Origin: Acidimicrobiaceae bacterium
GTDB lineage: Bacteria; Actinomycetota; Acidimicrobiia; Acidimicrobiales; Ilumatobacteraceae
Assembly: GCA_016722025.1 (NCBI GenBank)
Contig: JADKGZ010000009.1
Coordinates: 124,001-188,000, forward strand
DNA length: 64,000 nt
Direction of reading: 5' to 3'
The notes under the pieces were generated by a model, which was not told the DNA's origin, did no database searches, and saw nothing but the letters and a program-made list of their open reading frames with translations. Position 1 is the first letter of the stretch. Every line of letters begins with the position of its first letter. Of this stretch, positions 56,371 to 64,000 are shown in pieces. A program made the translations under genes and the position numbers.

Positions 56371-56522
56371 TGAGGTCTGCGTCGGCCATCGGCGCATCGC
56401 TGCCAGTGAGAGTGGGATCTGCCGGCTGGACAACGCAAGCCGTGCTCGATGACGAAGGCCCAAGTCTGAAAGAGGTGAACCGACAACGCACCCCTGCCGG
56501 ATGGCCCGAGGCGCATCGGTAG
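56367..56522 (+). CDS. Possible small ORF (51 aa)
   Basis: It starts in an ATGA overlap with the stop of the preceding membrane-protein gene and reads MMRSASAIGASLPVRVGSAG, then GWTTQAVLDDEGPSLKEVN. The overlap hints at translation, but there is no domain and the composition is ordinary. It may be chance. Confidence 0.25.
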   Translation: MMRSASAIGASLPVRVGSAGWTTQAVLDDEGPSLKEVNRQRTPAGWPEAHR

Positions 56523-56594
56523 AACGATCACAGCGCGACGTCGTTCGAGTCGCCCGAATCGTCGACCGAGAGTGCAAAGCGGAAAGCTGTCGGA

Positions 56595-57887
56595 ATGAGC
56601 GACATCCTCGAAGAACTCGACGCCTGGCTGGCCGCCAACTGGGATCCGGAACTCACGGTTGCACAATGGTGGCAGCTGTTGGGCAGCTCCGGGTGGGCTG
56701 CGCCGGCGTTGCCCACGAATGCCTACGGCAAGGGCCTCTCGCGCAACGAGGCCATCGCCATCGGGCAGCGCATCGTCAAGCACGGCGCGGTCGCCGCACC
56801 GGGTGGGCTGGGCATGCTGCTGGCAGCCCCCACCATTGCGGTGCACGGCACCCAGGAGCAGATCGACGAGTACGTGCTGCCCATCGTCACCGGCCAGCAG
56901 GCGTGGTGCCAGCTGTTCAGCGAGCCCGGCGCGGGCAGCGACCTGGCCGGCCTCGGTTGCAAGGCCATCAAGGACGGCGAGGAGTGGATCGTCAACGGGC
57001 AGAAGGTGTGGACCAGCGGTGGCCAGATCGCCGACATGGGCATGCTGATCGCACGCACCAACCCGGAAGCGCCCAAGCACCAGGGCATCACCTGGTTCGC
57101 ATGCGACATGCACCAGCCGGGTGTCGACATCCGCCCGCTGCGCGAGATGACCGGCCGGGCGTTGTTCAACGAGGTCTTCCTCAGCGATGCGCGAGTGCGC
57201 GACGACGCCACCATCGGCGGCACCAACAACGGCTGGGCAGTGGCCAACACCACCTTGATGTTCGAGCGATCCGGCCTGGGCGCCGGTGGCCACAGCGCGG
57301 CGGCGCTGGCCAATGCCGGCACCATCGCCGGCGACCTGCCCAAGCGCGCCGGCGACTTCGTCAAGTCGGCCGGTCCGTCGGGCGGCGGCGGTGGCGGTGG
57401 TGCAATGGCGATGGGCGCGGTGAAGCTGTTCATGCAGATGGCCAAGGACAACGGCATGAGCAACAACGCCACGGTTCGCCAAGACCTCGTCAAGCTGCAC
57501 ACGCTGCACGAGGTGGGGCGAATGCTGGCCATGCGACTGAAGGCCGAGAAGTCGGCCGGCCGCGACATCCCCGGTGCGGCCAACATCGCCAAGCTGTCGA
57601 TGAGCGAGATCATGCGCCAGAGCCGCGACCTGGGGCTGCGCCTGGCCGGTGCCGGCGGCATGCTGCACGCCTACAACGCCGCCGATCGCAAGCAGCTCGA
57701 CGACGCCACCGGCCAACCTCTGCTGGCCTTCGTCACCGAGATGGGCCTGTTCGCGCAGGGCCCGCCCATCTACGGCGGCACCGACCAGGTGCAGCGCAAC
57801 ATCCTCGGCGAACGAGCGCTCGGCCTACCCAAGGAGCCCAACAACGACCGCACGATGAGCTGGAGCGAGCTGCCCAAGAACGGCTGA
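56595..57887 (+). CDS. Acyl-CoA dehydrogenase
   Basis: A 430-residue flavoprotein dehydrogenase. The FAD/substrate signature CQLFSEPGAGSDLAGL and the following WIVNGQKVWTSGGQIADMGM are clear, and the C-terminus has the IYGGTDQVQRNILGERALGL block that closes the FAD site. An unusual seven-glycine run (SGGGGGGGA, near residue 260) sits between the middle and C-terminal domains. Related proteins act on bulky acyl-CoAs such as steroid or cinnamoyl-type side chains. No electron-transfer flavoprotein genes are adjacent. The gene is monocistronic or co-transcribed with the next one, 40 bp on. Confidence 0.9.
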   Translation: MSDILEELDAWLAANWDPELTVAQWWQLLGSSGWAAPALPTNAYGKGLSRNEAIAIGQRIVKHGAVAAPGGLGMLLAAPTIAVHGTQEQIDEYVLPIVTGQQAWCQLFSEPGAGSDLAGLGCKAIKDGEEWIVNGQKVWTSGGQIADMGMLIARTNPEAPKHQGITWFACDMHQPGVDIRPLREMTGRALFNEVFLSDARVRDDATIGGTNNGWAVANTTLMFERSGLGAGGHSAAALANAGTIAGDLPKRAGDFVKSAGPSGGGGGGGAMAMGAVKLFMQMAKDNGMSNNATVRQDLVKLHTLHEVGRMLAMRLKAEKSAGRDIPGAANIAKLSMSEIMRQSRDLGLRLAGAGGMLHAYNAADRKQLDDATGQPLLAFVTEMGLFAQGPPIYGGTDQVQRNILGERALGLPKEPNNDRTMSWSELPKNG

Positions 57888-57927
57888 TCGCCGCGCTCCA
57901 GGTGCTGGAGCCGCGAGACTGCTCGGC

Positions 57928-58494
57928 ATGGAACAACGCTTCTGGCCGCTCACCCACGATGAGCTGAACGACAGCCCGATCCAAGTGCGTGTGGCCACCG
58001 TCGAAGGCATCTTCAACCCGATGGACCCGACGCCGCTGGAGGAGCGCTCGCTCAACCAGGAGGTCGCCGACTGGATCGAGGAGTGGGCGGAAGACTTCGA
58101 CAAGGACCACGAGATCACCGTGGAGATCTACGTCGCCGACGGGCGCTTCGCCGGGCGCGAGGGGGCCATCAGCAACGGCCTGCACAACCACTTCGAGTAC
58201 CGCGAGTGGCAGTCGGGTCGCCAGCTCAGCAAGTTGCTGCGCGAGGGTCGCATCAGCTTGCTCATCGGCATCGGCGCCATCACCGGCTTCAACCTGCTGT
58301 CGAAGGCGATCCGCTCCAGCACCAACCCGGTGATCGAGATCATCCACGAAGGCCTCTCGGTGCTCGGTTGGGTGTCGATGTGGAAGCCGATGGAGATCTT
58401 CCTCTACGAGTGGTGGCCGATCCGCCGCGAGCGCCGTGCGTGTCGCCGTCTCGCCGAGGCCCATGTCACGTTTCCCGCGGTGGCGCCTCGCTGA
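57928..58494 (+). CDS. Conserved hypothetical protein with membrane helix (188 aa)
   Basis: The N-terminal 110 residues are acidic and mixed (SPIQVRVATVEGIFNPMDPT; FDKDHEITVEIYVADGRF; NGLHNHFEYREWQSGRQLSK). One or two membrane segments follow (ISLLIGIGAITGFNLLSKAI; IIHEGLSVLGWVSMWKPMEI), then a basic tail. I recall similar proteins in proteobacteria and actinobacteria without assigned function. It overlaps the convergent Cys-rich gene by 29 bp at the 3' end. Confidence 0.65.
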   Translation: MEQRFWPLTHDELNDSPIQVRVATVEGIFNPMDPTPLEERSLNQEVADWIEEWAEDFDKDHEITVEIYVADGRFAGREGAISNGLHNHFEYREWQSGRQLSKLLREGRISLLIGIGAITGFNLLSKAIRSSTNPVIEIIHEGLSVLGWVSMWKPMEIFLYEWWPIRRERRACRRLAEAHVTFPAVAPR

Positions 58495-59158
58495 AGCCCA
58501 TCTCGCGGCGGAGCCGCACGTACACGTGCTGCCCGGCGATTCCCGCCAGTTCCTCGCCCAGTGAGTCGATCACCGGGTGCTCGCCCACGTACGCCTCCGG
58601 GCCCTCGGTGCAGCACCACGCCATGGTCTCGCCCTCGTCGCCCCAATCCGCACGGCTCCAGCGACGCACGGTGGCGTGCTCGATGCCGTCGGGCTGCATC
58701 GCCCAGTCGACCCGCATCGGCAGTTGCCAGCAGACCGACGGCTTCCAGTCGATCGGCGACTCACCGGCTGCATCCGCGGCGAGGTGCAGCGCGCACCCCG
58801 CACCACCGGCGAAACCGGGACGGTTGAGGAAGATGCACGCACCGTCGACGACCTTCGTGTTCGTGCGGCTGGAGTCGCTGAACACGTCGTCGTGATCGGT
58901 GTGGTCGGCGTGCTGCCACAATGAGCGTGGGATCGTGGCAGCCAGTGCCGAGACCGTCATCGCTTCCTCGAGGTCGGTGAGCTCGGCGCCCACCGAGCAA
59001 CAGCCCTGCTGCAGCGCTTCCGCCGGATGGTCGAGGATGCCTTGGCACCCGCGGCCCCAGATGCACGTCCAGTTCGAGCGGAGGAAGCCCGCTTCGAAGC
59101 GCCACAGCGTGTCGCCGTCGGGCACCTCGATGAACTCGCCGGGCCGGTCGTCGTTCAC
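58466..59158 (-). CDS. Cysteine-cluster protein (YkgJ-like, putative metal-binding)
   Basis: A 230-residue soluble protein rich in spaced cysteines: SNWTCIWGRGCQGIL, LQQGCCSVGAEL, VDGACIFLNRPGFAGGAGCA, then WKPSVCWQLPMRVDW and MAWCCTEGPEAY. The pattern of a Cys pair, an F-L-N...G-C-A-L-H segment and a later W/Y-K-P-x-x-C-W resembles YkgJ-type zinc or iron cluster proteins. Function unknown. It overlaps the neighbouring gene by 29 bp at the 3' end and ends 18 bp before the SOD gene on the other side. Confidence 0.6.
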   Translation of the reverse strand: MNDDRPGEFIEVPDGDTLWRFEAGFLRSNWTCIWGRGCQGILDHPAEALQQGCCSVGAELTDLEEAMTVSALAATIPRSLWQHADHTDHDDVFSDSSRTNTKVVDGACIFLNRPGFAGGAGCALHLAADAAGESPIDWKPSVCWQLPMRVDWAMQPDGIEHATVRRWSRADWGDEGETMAWCCTEGPEAYVGEHPVIDSLGEELAGIAGQHVYVRLRREMGFSEAPPRET

Positions 59159-59176
59159 ACCGCGAGGGTAGCTGGC

Positions 59177-59791
59177 TCAGATGGTGGCTGGCACCGTGCG
59201 TGCCGCGGCGAAGCGCTCGGCAACGTTTGGCCAGTTGACGATGTTCCAGAACGCCTTCACGAAGTCGGCCCGAACGTTCTTGTACTGCAGGTAGTACGCG
59301 TGCTCCCACGCGTCGATCACCAGCAACGGCACCGAGCCGGCGCCCACGTTGCCCTGGTGGTCGTAGATCTGCTCGACGATCAGCTTGCCGGCGACGGGCT
59401 CCCAGGCGAGGGCACCCCAGCCGATGCCCTGCACGTTGACGGTGGCAGCGGTGAGCTGTGCCTGCAGAGCGTCGAAGCCGCCGAAGAACTCGTCGATGGC
59501 GGTTGCCAGCTCGCCCTCCGGGCGGCCGCCGCCGTCGGGGCTCATGTTGGTCCAGAAGATGCTGTGCAGCACGTGGCCACTGACGTGGAAGGCGAAGCTG
59601 CGCGAGAGCTGGTTGATGTTGCCGAAGTCGCCCGCCTCGCGAGCCGCCGCCAGTGCATCGAGCGTGTCGTTGGCGCCCTTCACGTACGCAGCATGGTGCT
59701 TGTCGTGATGCAGGCTGATGATCTCACCGCTGTAGTGCGGCTCGAGCGCGCCGGGGGAGTAGGGCAGTTCGGGAAGTGCGTACGTAGGCAT
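59177..59791 (-). CDS. sodA: Superoxide dismutase, Fe/Mn type
   Basis: A 204-residue enzyme starting MPTYALPELPYSPGALEPHY. Metal ligands are His in GEIISLHHDKHHAAYVKG, His in HVSGHVLHSIFW, and Asp and His in LLVIDAWEHAYYLQYKN. It removes superoxide in the cytoplasm. AAGGA precedes the ATG. A GTTT-N17-GGGTAC promoter upstream places it with the other stress genes. It is divergent from the mycothione reductase gene, another redox-defence enzyme. Confidence 0.93.
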   Translation of the reverse strand: MPTYALPELPYSPGALEPHYSGEIISLHHDKHHAAYVKGANDTLDALAAAREAGDFGNINQLSRSFAFHVSGHVLHSIFWTNMSPDGGGRPEGELATAIDEFFGGFDALQAQLTAATVNVQGIGWGALAWEPVAGKLIVEQIYDHQGNVGAGSVPLLVIDAWEHAYYLQYKNVRADFVKAFWNIVNWPNVAERFAAARTVPATI

Positions 59792-59855
59792 TGTCGTGTT
59801 CCTTCTGAGTGGCTGGGGGTGCCGACTGTTCGGCCGTCGTTGCTGTGGTCGATTG

Positions 59856-59882
59856 GTACCCCGGTTGGCGCGACCCTCAAAC
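59856..59882 (-). promoter_or_regulatory. SigF/SigB-type promoter of the SOD gene
   Basis: Minus strand: GTTT (59882-59879), 17-base spacer, GGGTAC (59861-59856), 64 bases before the ATG. The spacer is one base longer than in the other four copies. Confidence 0.6.
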
Positions 59883-59934
59883 CTTTGCACGAAACGGGCG
59901 TCGCGTCTCCGCGAACGCGTGGCAACCTGAGCGG

Positions 59935-61350
59935 ATGAGTTCGCAGCCCTCGGGGCACACAGAGCAGTACGACCTCGTCATCATCGGCGCTGGTTCCGGC
60001 AACTCGATCATCAACGAGGAGATGGACGGCTGGCGCATCGCGATGGTCGAGCGCGGGCTCTTCGGCGGTACCTGCTTGAATCGTGGCTGCATCCCCTCGA
60101 AGATGCTCATCTACCCCGCCGATCTCGCCGAACATGCGAAGCACAACGAGCGCTACGGCATCAGCACCGAGTTCCACGGCGCCGACTGGCCGGCCATCGT
60201 GCACCGGGTGTTCGATCGCATCGACCCCATCGCCGAAGGTGGCCGCGAGTACCGGCACAGCCTGCCCAACGTCGACGTGTACGAGCACTCGGCGCACTTC
60301 GTCGGCGAGCGCGAGCTGCTGGTGGGCGGCGCCCGCATCCGGGGCGAGCGTGTCGTCATCGCGGCGGGCGCTCGCTCGTTCGTGCCCGACGTGCCCGGCA
60401 TCGACGATGTGCCGTTCCACACCAGCGACAGCATCCTGCGCATCGCTCACCAGCCCAGGCACCTCATCATCCTCGGCGGCGGGTTCATCGCCACCGAACT
60501 CGGTCATGTGTTCCAGGCACTGGGCTCGCAGGTCACGATCGTGAATCGTGGGCACCGGTTGCTGCAGGCCGAGGACCACGACGTGTCGCAGCGCTTCACA
60601 GAGGTTGCGGCAGATCGATTCGACCTCTCGCTCGGCACCACGGTGCACCGCGTCTACATGACCGCCGATGGCGTGGGGATGGAGGTGTCGTGTGATGCCG
60701 GGCCGCGCACCATCGAAGGCGACGTGCTGCTCGTGGCAGCGGGCCGCATTCCCAACAGCGACCAGCTGCAGGTCGAGCAGGCGGGGGTCGCGGTCGACGA
60801 GCTCGGCAACATCGTGGTCGACCAGTACGGCCGTACCAGCGCTGCCGGCGTGTGGGCCTTGGGCGACATCAACGGCCGCCATCAGCTGAAGCACATGGCC
60901 AACGGTGAGGCCAAGGTGGTGCAGCACAACCTGCTGCACCCCGACGACCTGCACACCTACGACGAACGGCCGGCACCCCATGCGGTGTTCACCAGCCCGC
61001 AGATCGGCGCCGTCGGGCTCACCGAGCAGCAGGCGCGGGCGAGCGGCCAGCCGTTCGTCGCCATCACCCATGCGTTCGGCGACGCCGCGTACGGGTGGGC
61101 GATGGAAGACACCACGGGTTTCTGCAAGCTGATCGGCGACCCGCGCACCCGCACCGTGATCGGCGCACACCTGATCGGGCATCAGGCGTCGATGCTGGTG
61201 CAGCTGCTGGTGCAGGGCATGCACCTGGGCAACACCGCCGACGAGATGGCCACCGGTCAGGTGTGGATTCATCCCGCACTCAGTGAGGTGGTGGAGCAGG
61301 CGTTGCTCAAGCTGATCGAGGCCTTCGACAGTCACGTCTGGTTGCACTGA
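59935..61350 (+). CDS. mtr: Mycothione reductase (pyridine nucleotide-disulfide oxidoreductase)
   Basis: A 471-residue flavoprotein. The N-terminal FAD motif is YDLVIIGAGSGN; the redox-active pair Cys47/Cys52 is in FGGTCLNRGCIPSKM; the NAD(P) motif is LIILGGGFIATELGHVFQAL; and the C-terminal VWIHPALSEVVEQALL holds the catalytic His-Glu. Sequence and length fit mycothione reductase, which keeps mycothiol reduced with NADPH; a dihydrolipoamide dehydrogenase is the main alternative but usually has a different C-terminus. Mycothiol is specific to actinobacteria. It is divergent from SOD. Confidence 0.87.
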   Translation: MSSQPSGHTEQYDLVIIGAGSGNSIINEEMDGWRIAMVERGLFGGTCLNRGCIPSKMLIYPADLAEHAKHNERYGISTEFHGADWPAIVHRVFDRIDPIAEGGREYRHSLPNVDVYEHSAHFVGERELLVGGARIRGERVVIAAGARSFVPDVPGIDDVPFHTSDSILRIAHQPRHLIILGGGFIATELGHVFQALGSQVTIVNRGHRLLQAEDHDVSQRFTEVAADRFDLSLGTTVHRVYMTADGVGMEVSCDAGPRTIEGDVLLVAAGRIPNSDQLQVEQAGVAVDELGNIVVDQYGRTSAAGVWALGDINGRHQLKHMANGEAKVVQHNLLHPDDLHTYDERPAPHAVFTSPQIGAVGLTEQQARASGQPFVAITHAFGDAAYGWAMEDTTGFCKLIGDPRTRTVIGAHLIGHQASMLVQLLVQGMHLGNTADEMATGQVWIHPALSEVVEQALLKLIEAFDSHVWLH

Positions 61351-61475
61351 CGCCCATCGCGTGGGGCCAGGAGAGGGCCTCGCGATCTCACCGAGCTCTT
61401 ACGGTTCGGCGGTTGGCTCCTTACCTCGCGAGCGCATCATGTTCCTCACCACCCCTCAGCAATGAAGGAACCCCG

Positions 61476-62252
61476 ATGAACAAGAAAATGGTATCCGCTG
61501 GTCTCGCCGCCGGTCTCCTCGCAGGCACCGGTGCCGGACTGATCCTCCAGATGTCCGGCTCCGCCGGCGCGTCGGGCGCTTCCGTGGCGGCGGTCAACGC
61601 TGCCGGCGACCCGACCGACACGACCGACGCCGGCAACGACGCCGGCAACGACGCCGGCAACGACACGGCACGACCCGACGAGTCGGCTCGGCTGCAGGAA
61701 GTGCTCAAGCCGCTGGTCGACGATGGCACGCTCAGCCAGGCTCAGGCCGACACCGTCGTCGAGACCCTGGCAGCTGCCGGCCCCATGGGCGGTGGCCACG
61801 GCGGCCGCGGCGGTGCTCGCGGCCTCGGCATCGTGGCCACCACGCTGGGCATGACCGAAGCCGAGGTGCGCGACGCCATCTCCAACGGCCAGACCCTCGC
61901 GCAGCTGGCCGAAGCCAAGGGCTCGTCAGGGCAGGCCCTGATCGACGCCATCCTTGCCGAGCTGAAGGCCCACCTGGACGAAGAAGTCGCCGCCGGTGAG
62001 CACACTCAGGCCGAAGCCGACGCCAAGTTGGCGGAAGCCACCACGCGGGTGACCGAGCTCGTCAACAACACCGACGCTGCTCTTCTCGCCGGCCCCGGCG
62101 GCCCCGGCGGCCATGGCCCCGGCGGCCATGGCCCTGGCGGTGACCGCGACGGCGACGCCGCGGCGGACGTCAGCTCCGACGACAGCACCGACACCGGGAC
62201 CGGCACCATCGACGGCGGCCCCACCGACGCCACCGTGACCACCGGCGCCTGA
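61476..62252 (+). CDS. Secreted protein with helical GTLTQAQADAV-type repeats
   Basis: A 258-residue protein. The signal peptide is MNKKMVSAGLAAGLLAGTGA. An acidic low-complexity stretch follows (TDAGNDAGNDAGNDTARPDE), then helical units VDDGTLSQAQADTVVETLAA and TLGMTEAEVRDAISNGQTLA, a Gly-rich hinge (GGGHGGRGGARG), a third helix pair, and a Gly/His/Pro-rich tail (GGPGGHGPGGHGPGGDRDGD). Similar secreted proteins are frequent upstream of two-component systems in actinobacteria, as far as I recall; their role is unknown. AAGGA precedes the ATG. A hairpin terminator and short repeats separate it from mprA. Confidence 0.75.
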   Translation: MNKKMVSAGLAAGLLAGTGAGLILQMSGSAGASGASVAAVNAAGDPTDTTDAGNDAGNDAGNDTARPDESARLQEVLKPLVDDGTLSQAQADTVVETLAAAGPMGGGHGGRGGARGLGIVATTLGMTEAEVRDAISNGQTLAQLAEAKGSSGQALIDAILAELKAHLDEEVAAGEHTQAEADAKLAEATTRVTELVNNTDAALLAGPGGPGGHGPGGHGPGGDRDGDAAADVSSDDSTDTGTGTIDGGPTDATVTTGA

Positions 62253-62266
62253 GCCGACCCACACGT

Positions 62267-62320
62267 CGTACGATCGGCCGGGGCGCACCTCCTCCCACGC
62301 TCCGGCCGATCGGCCGTACG
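62267..62320 (+). terminator. Hairpin terminator after the secreted-protein gene
   Basis: cgtacgatcggccgg (62267-62281) pairs with ccggccgatcggccgtacg (62302-62320), leaving a three-base bulge. The long stem lies 14 bp after the stop codon. No T run follows. Confidence 0.55.
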
Positions 62321-62322
62321 AA

Positions 62323-62384
62323 CACCAGCACGACACACCAGCACGACACACCAGCACGACAGCACGACAGCACGACGCACGACA
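62323..62384. repeat. Short tandem repeats upstream of mprA
   Basis: Three perfect copies of caccagcacgaca (13 bp) are followed by three copies of gcacgac(a). They fill the leader of the response-regulator gene, 25-86 bp before its ATG. Direct repeats here could be regulator binding sites, or simple slippage. Confidence 0.8.
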
Positions 62385-62408
62385 GTGCCCAGGACAGGAC
62401 AGCCGGCA

Positions 62409-63095
62409 ATGAGCGGACGCATTCTGATCGCAGATGACGACAGGGCCATTCGAGAGGCGCTGTCGCGCGCGCTGAGCCTCGAGGGCTACGACGTCGTGCA
62501 GGCCCCCGACGGTGCGCAGGCGCTGAGCCTGATCGAGAGCAGCAGGCCCGACGCCGCCGTGCTCGATGTGATGATGCCCAACGTGGATGGGCTCACCGTC
62601 TGCAGGGTGCTGCGCGCCGAACGAAACCGCATCCCGGTGCTGATGCTCACCGCCCGTACCGAAACGCCGGATCGGGTCGCCGGTCTCGATGCCGGCGCCG
62701 ACGACTACCTGGCGAAGCCGTTCGATCTCGACGAGCTGCTCGCCCGCATTCGCGCGCTGCTGCGCCGAGCCCGCCCCGAGGAAGACGCGGTCGACGAGCC
62801 GCTGCAGCTGGCCGACCTGCGCATCGATCCAACATCGCGCCGGGTCTGGCGTGGCCAGCGCGAGGTCGAGCTGTCGAAGACCGAGTTCGACCTGCTCGAA
62901 CTGCTGGTGCGCAACCAGGGCATCGTCCTCGAGCACAGCACCATCTACGACCGAATCTGGGGCTACGACTTCGGGCCCGACTCGAAGAACCTTGCCGTGT
63001 ACATCTCCTACTTGCGCCGCAAGCTGGAAGGTGAAGGCGACAGCAAGATCATCCATACGGTGCGCGGAGTGGGCTACACGGTGCGTAGCTCGTGA
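62409..63095 (+). CDS. mprA: Two-component response regulator, OmpR/MprA type
   Basis: A 228-residue regulator. The receiver domain has Asp10-Asp11, phosphoacceptor Asp53 (DAAVLDVMMPNVDGL) and the lysine in YLAKPFDLDELLARI. The C-terminal winged helix is VELSKTEFDLLELLVRNQG, then RIWGYDFGPDSKNLAVYISY and IHTVRGVGYTVRSS. The closest match I know is MprA of mycobacteria (envelope stress). Its stop overlaps the kinase start (GTGA). Confidence 0.88.
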   Translation: MSGRILIADDDRAIREALSRALSLEGYDVVQAPDGAQALSLIESSRPDAAVLDVMMPNVDGLTVCRVLRAERNRIPVLMLTARTETPDRVAGLDAGADDYLAKPFDLDELLARIRALLRRARPEEDAVDEPLQLADLRIDPTSRRVWRGQREVELSKTEFDLLELLVRNQGIVLEHSTIYDRIWGYDFGPDSKNLAVYISYLRRKLEGEGDSKIIHTVRGVGYTVRSS

Positions 63096-64000
63096 GCCTG
63101 CGGCTCAAGATCGTCCTGGCGCTCACGCTGCTCGCCGCCGGTGCCACCGCCGCGATCGGCATCGTGTCGTACACCAGCACGAAGCACGAGTTGGAGGAGA
63201 CCGTCGACAAGTCGCTCGACGAAGCGGCGCGCAACCTGCAGGAGCGCCCATCGCTCGGCGACCCGGATGGCGATGACGACGACCCGCCCGGCAGGCCCGG
63301 CCACGACCGGCCGCGCAGCTTCGAGCAGGTGCTGTACCAGGTCATCGACGTCAATGGCGTCGTGCAACGGTCAGGCCAGTACGACGAGCTGCCGGTCGGT
63401 GATGCCGATCTCGCCGTCGCTGCCAGCACCGATCCGAATGCCAGTGCACGCTTCGACGTCACCATCGACGGCGAGTCGTACCGGATGCTCACCGTCAAGG
63501 CCGAGAACGGCGCGGTACAACTCGCGCGCTCGCTGGCGGAGAGCCAGAAATCGGTCGAGCGGATCCTGCGCAGCACGCTCGTGGCAGTGGTGGTGGTGGC
63601 GCTGCTCTCGGCGCTGCTCGGCTGGCTCATCGCCCGCCAGGTGACCCGCCGGCTCTTGCGGCTCACCACTGCCGCCGGGGTGGTTGCCGACACTGGTCGG
63701 CTCGACGTGGACGTGCCGGTGGATGGTGGCGACGAGACAGGTCAGCTCGGCCGTGCCTTCAGCGGCATGCTGGCCGCGCTGCAGGCGAGCAAGCACGAGC
63801 AGCACCAGTTGGTGCAGGACGCCAGCCACGAGCTGCGCACGCCGCTCACCAGCCTGCGCACCAACGTGGCGGTGCTGCGCCGCCGCCACGACCAGCTGTC
63901 CGCGGAGTCGCGCGACCAGCTGCTGGCCGACCTCGACAGCGAGACCCGCGAGCTCACGGATCTGGTCAACGAGCTGGTCGAGCTGGCCACCGACAGGCGC
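63092..64000 (+). CDS. mprB: Sensor histidine kinase, MprB-like (cut by window end)
   Basis: The first 303 codons, beginning at the GTG that overlaps the mprA stop. Membrane helix 1 is LKIVLALTLLAAGATAAIGI and helix 2 is LVAVVVVALLSALLGWLIA (residues 163-181), bracketing a sensor domain of about 130 residues with an Asp-rich stretch (DPDGDDDDPPGRPG). HAMP follows, then the H-box with His246 (DASHELRTPLTSLRTN). The ATPase domain lies beyond the window. It phosphorylates MprA in response to an envelope signal. Confidence 0.9.
   Translation, partial: MSLRLKIVLALTLLAAGATAAIGIVSYTSTKHELEETVDKSLDEAARNLQERPSLGDPDGDDDDPPGRPGHDRPRSFEQVLYQVIDVNGVVQRSGQYDELPVGDADLAVAASTDPNASARFDVTIDGESYRMLTVKAENGAVQLARSLAESQKSVERILRSTLVAVVVVALLSALLGWLIARQVTRRLLRLTTAAGVVADTGRLDVDVPVDGGDETGQLGRAFSGMLAALQASKHEQHQLVQDASHELRTPLTSLRTNVAVLRRRHDQLSAESRDQLLADLDSETRELTDLVNELVELATDRR

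Noticed and set aside
62323..62384. Direct repeats considered as a CRISPR array
   Set aside because: Units are only 13 and 7-8 bp with no unique spacers and no cas genes nearby.

Overview
The window is high-GC DNA with strong G/C bias at third codon positions, and its gene content is that of an actinobacterium. It carries a mycothione reductase, a wax-ester/diacylglycerol acyltransferase, a PPOX-class (F420-type) flavoprotein, MprA/MprB and SigK/RskA pairs, a DUF2505 protein, an encapsulated-ferritin-like protein and GTTT-N16-GGGTA stress promoters. Acidimicrobiia (Ilumatobacter-like) is my guess from this mix; I cannot confirm it. I saw no tRNA, rRNA, CRISPR array, prophage or insertion sequence.

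Layout. 1-3.2 kb: Ser/Thr kinase, FHA protein and cyclase-ATPase on the minus strand. 3.2-10.7 kb: housekeeping and membrane genes, including NfeD/SPFH and a Uma2 gene destroyed by poly-G tracts. 10.7-12.9 kb: a stress cluster (28-aa hydrophobic peptide, SDR, RsbR-like protein, EncFtn-like ferritin, CsbD). 12.9-16.6 kb: ParB-like protein, DUF2505, wax-ester synthase. 16.8-21.4 kb: a YgeW/YgeY-like pair, universal stress protein and thiolase. 21.5-24.3 kb: ApbE, a ferric-reductase-like membrane protein and a small anchored protein with a flavinylation motif, then a LysM protein. 24.3-29.6 kb: an aromatic meta-cleavage operon with a divergent GntR regulator. 29.8-33.7 kb: MoxR-DUF58-transglutaminase. 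33.7-36.1 kb: solute-binding lipoprotein and DUF389. 36.1-38.1 kb: ribE-ribB-ribH under an FMN riboswitch. 38.2-40.8 kb: divergent glgA/glgC. 41.4-44.1 kb: sigK-rskA and a Rieske oxygenase. 44.3-47.8 kb: SNF2 helicase and the remnant of its usual SWIM partner. 48.4-50 kb: ArsR-SRPBCC-reductase operon. 50-54.2 kb: a large TIR-STAND-beta-propeller gene. 54.5-64 kb: lipoprotein, methyltransferase, acyl-CoA dehydrogenase, SOD, mycothione reductase and an MprAB pair that runs off the end.

Three themes stand out. First, five genes (hydrophobic peptide, EncFtn, csbD, universal stress protein, SOD) have near-identical SigF/SigB-type promoters, so they look like one general-stress regulon with an RsbR-like protein in it. 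Second, apbE, a b-heme membrane protein and a tiny protein carrying the motif DKLTGAT form what looks like a minimal extracytosolic flavin electron-transfer unit. Third, the TIR-nSTAND-propeller protein is a single-gene candidate for immune signalling.

Caution: about a dozen conserved genes are interrupted by single-base shifts, two have internal deletions and one holds long G runs. That pattern suggests a draft-quality assembly more than true gene decay. For such genes I give the reconstructed span and the shift position.
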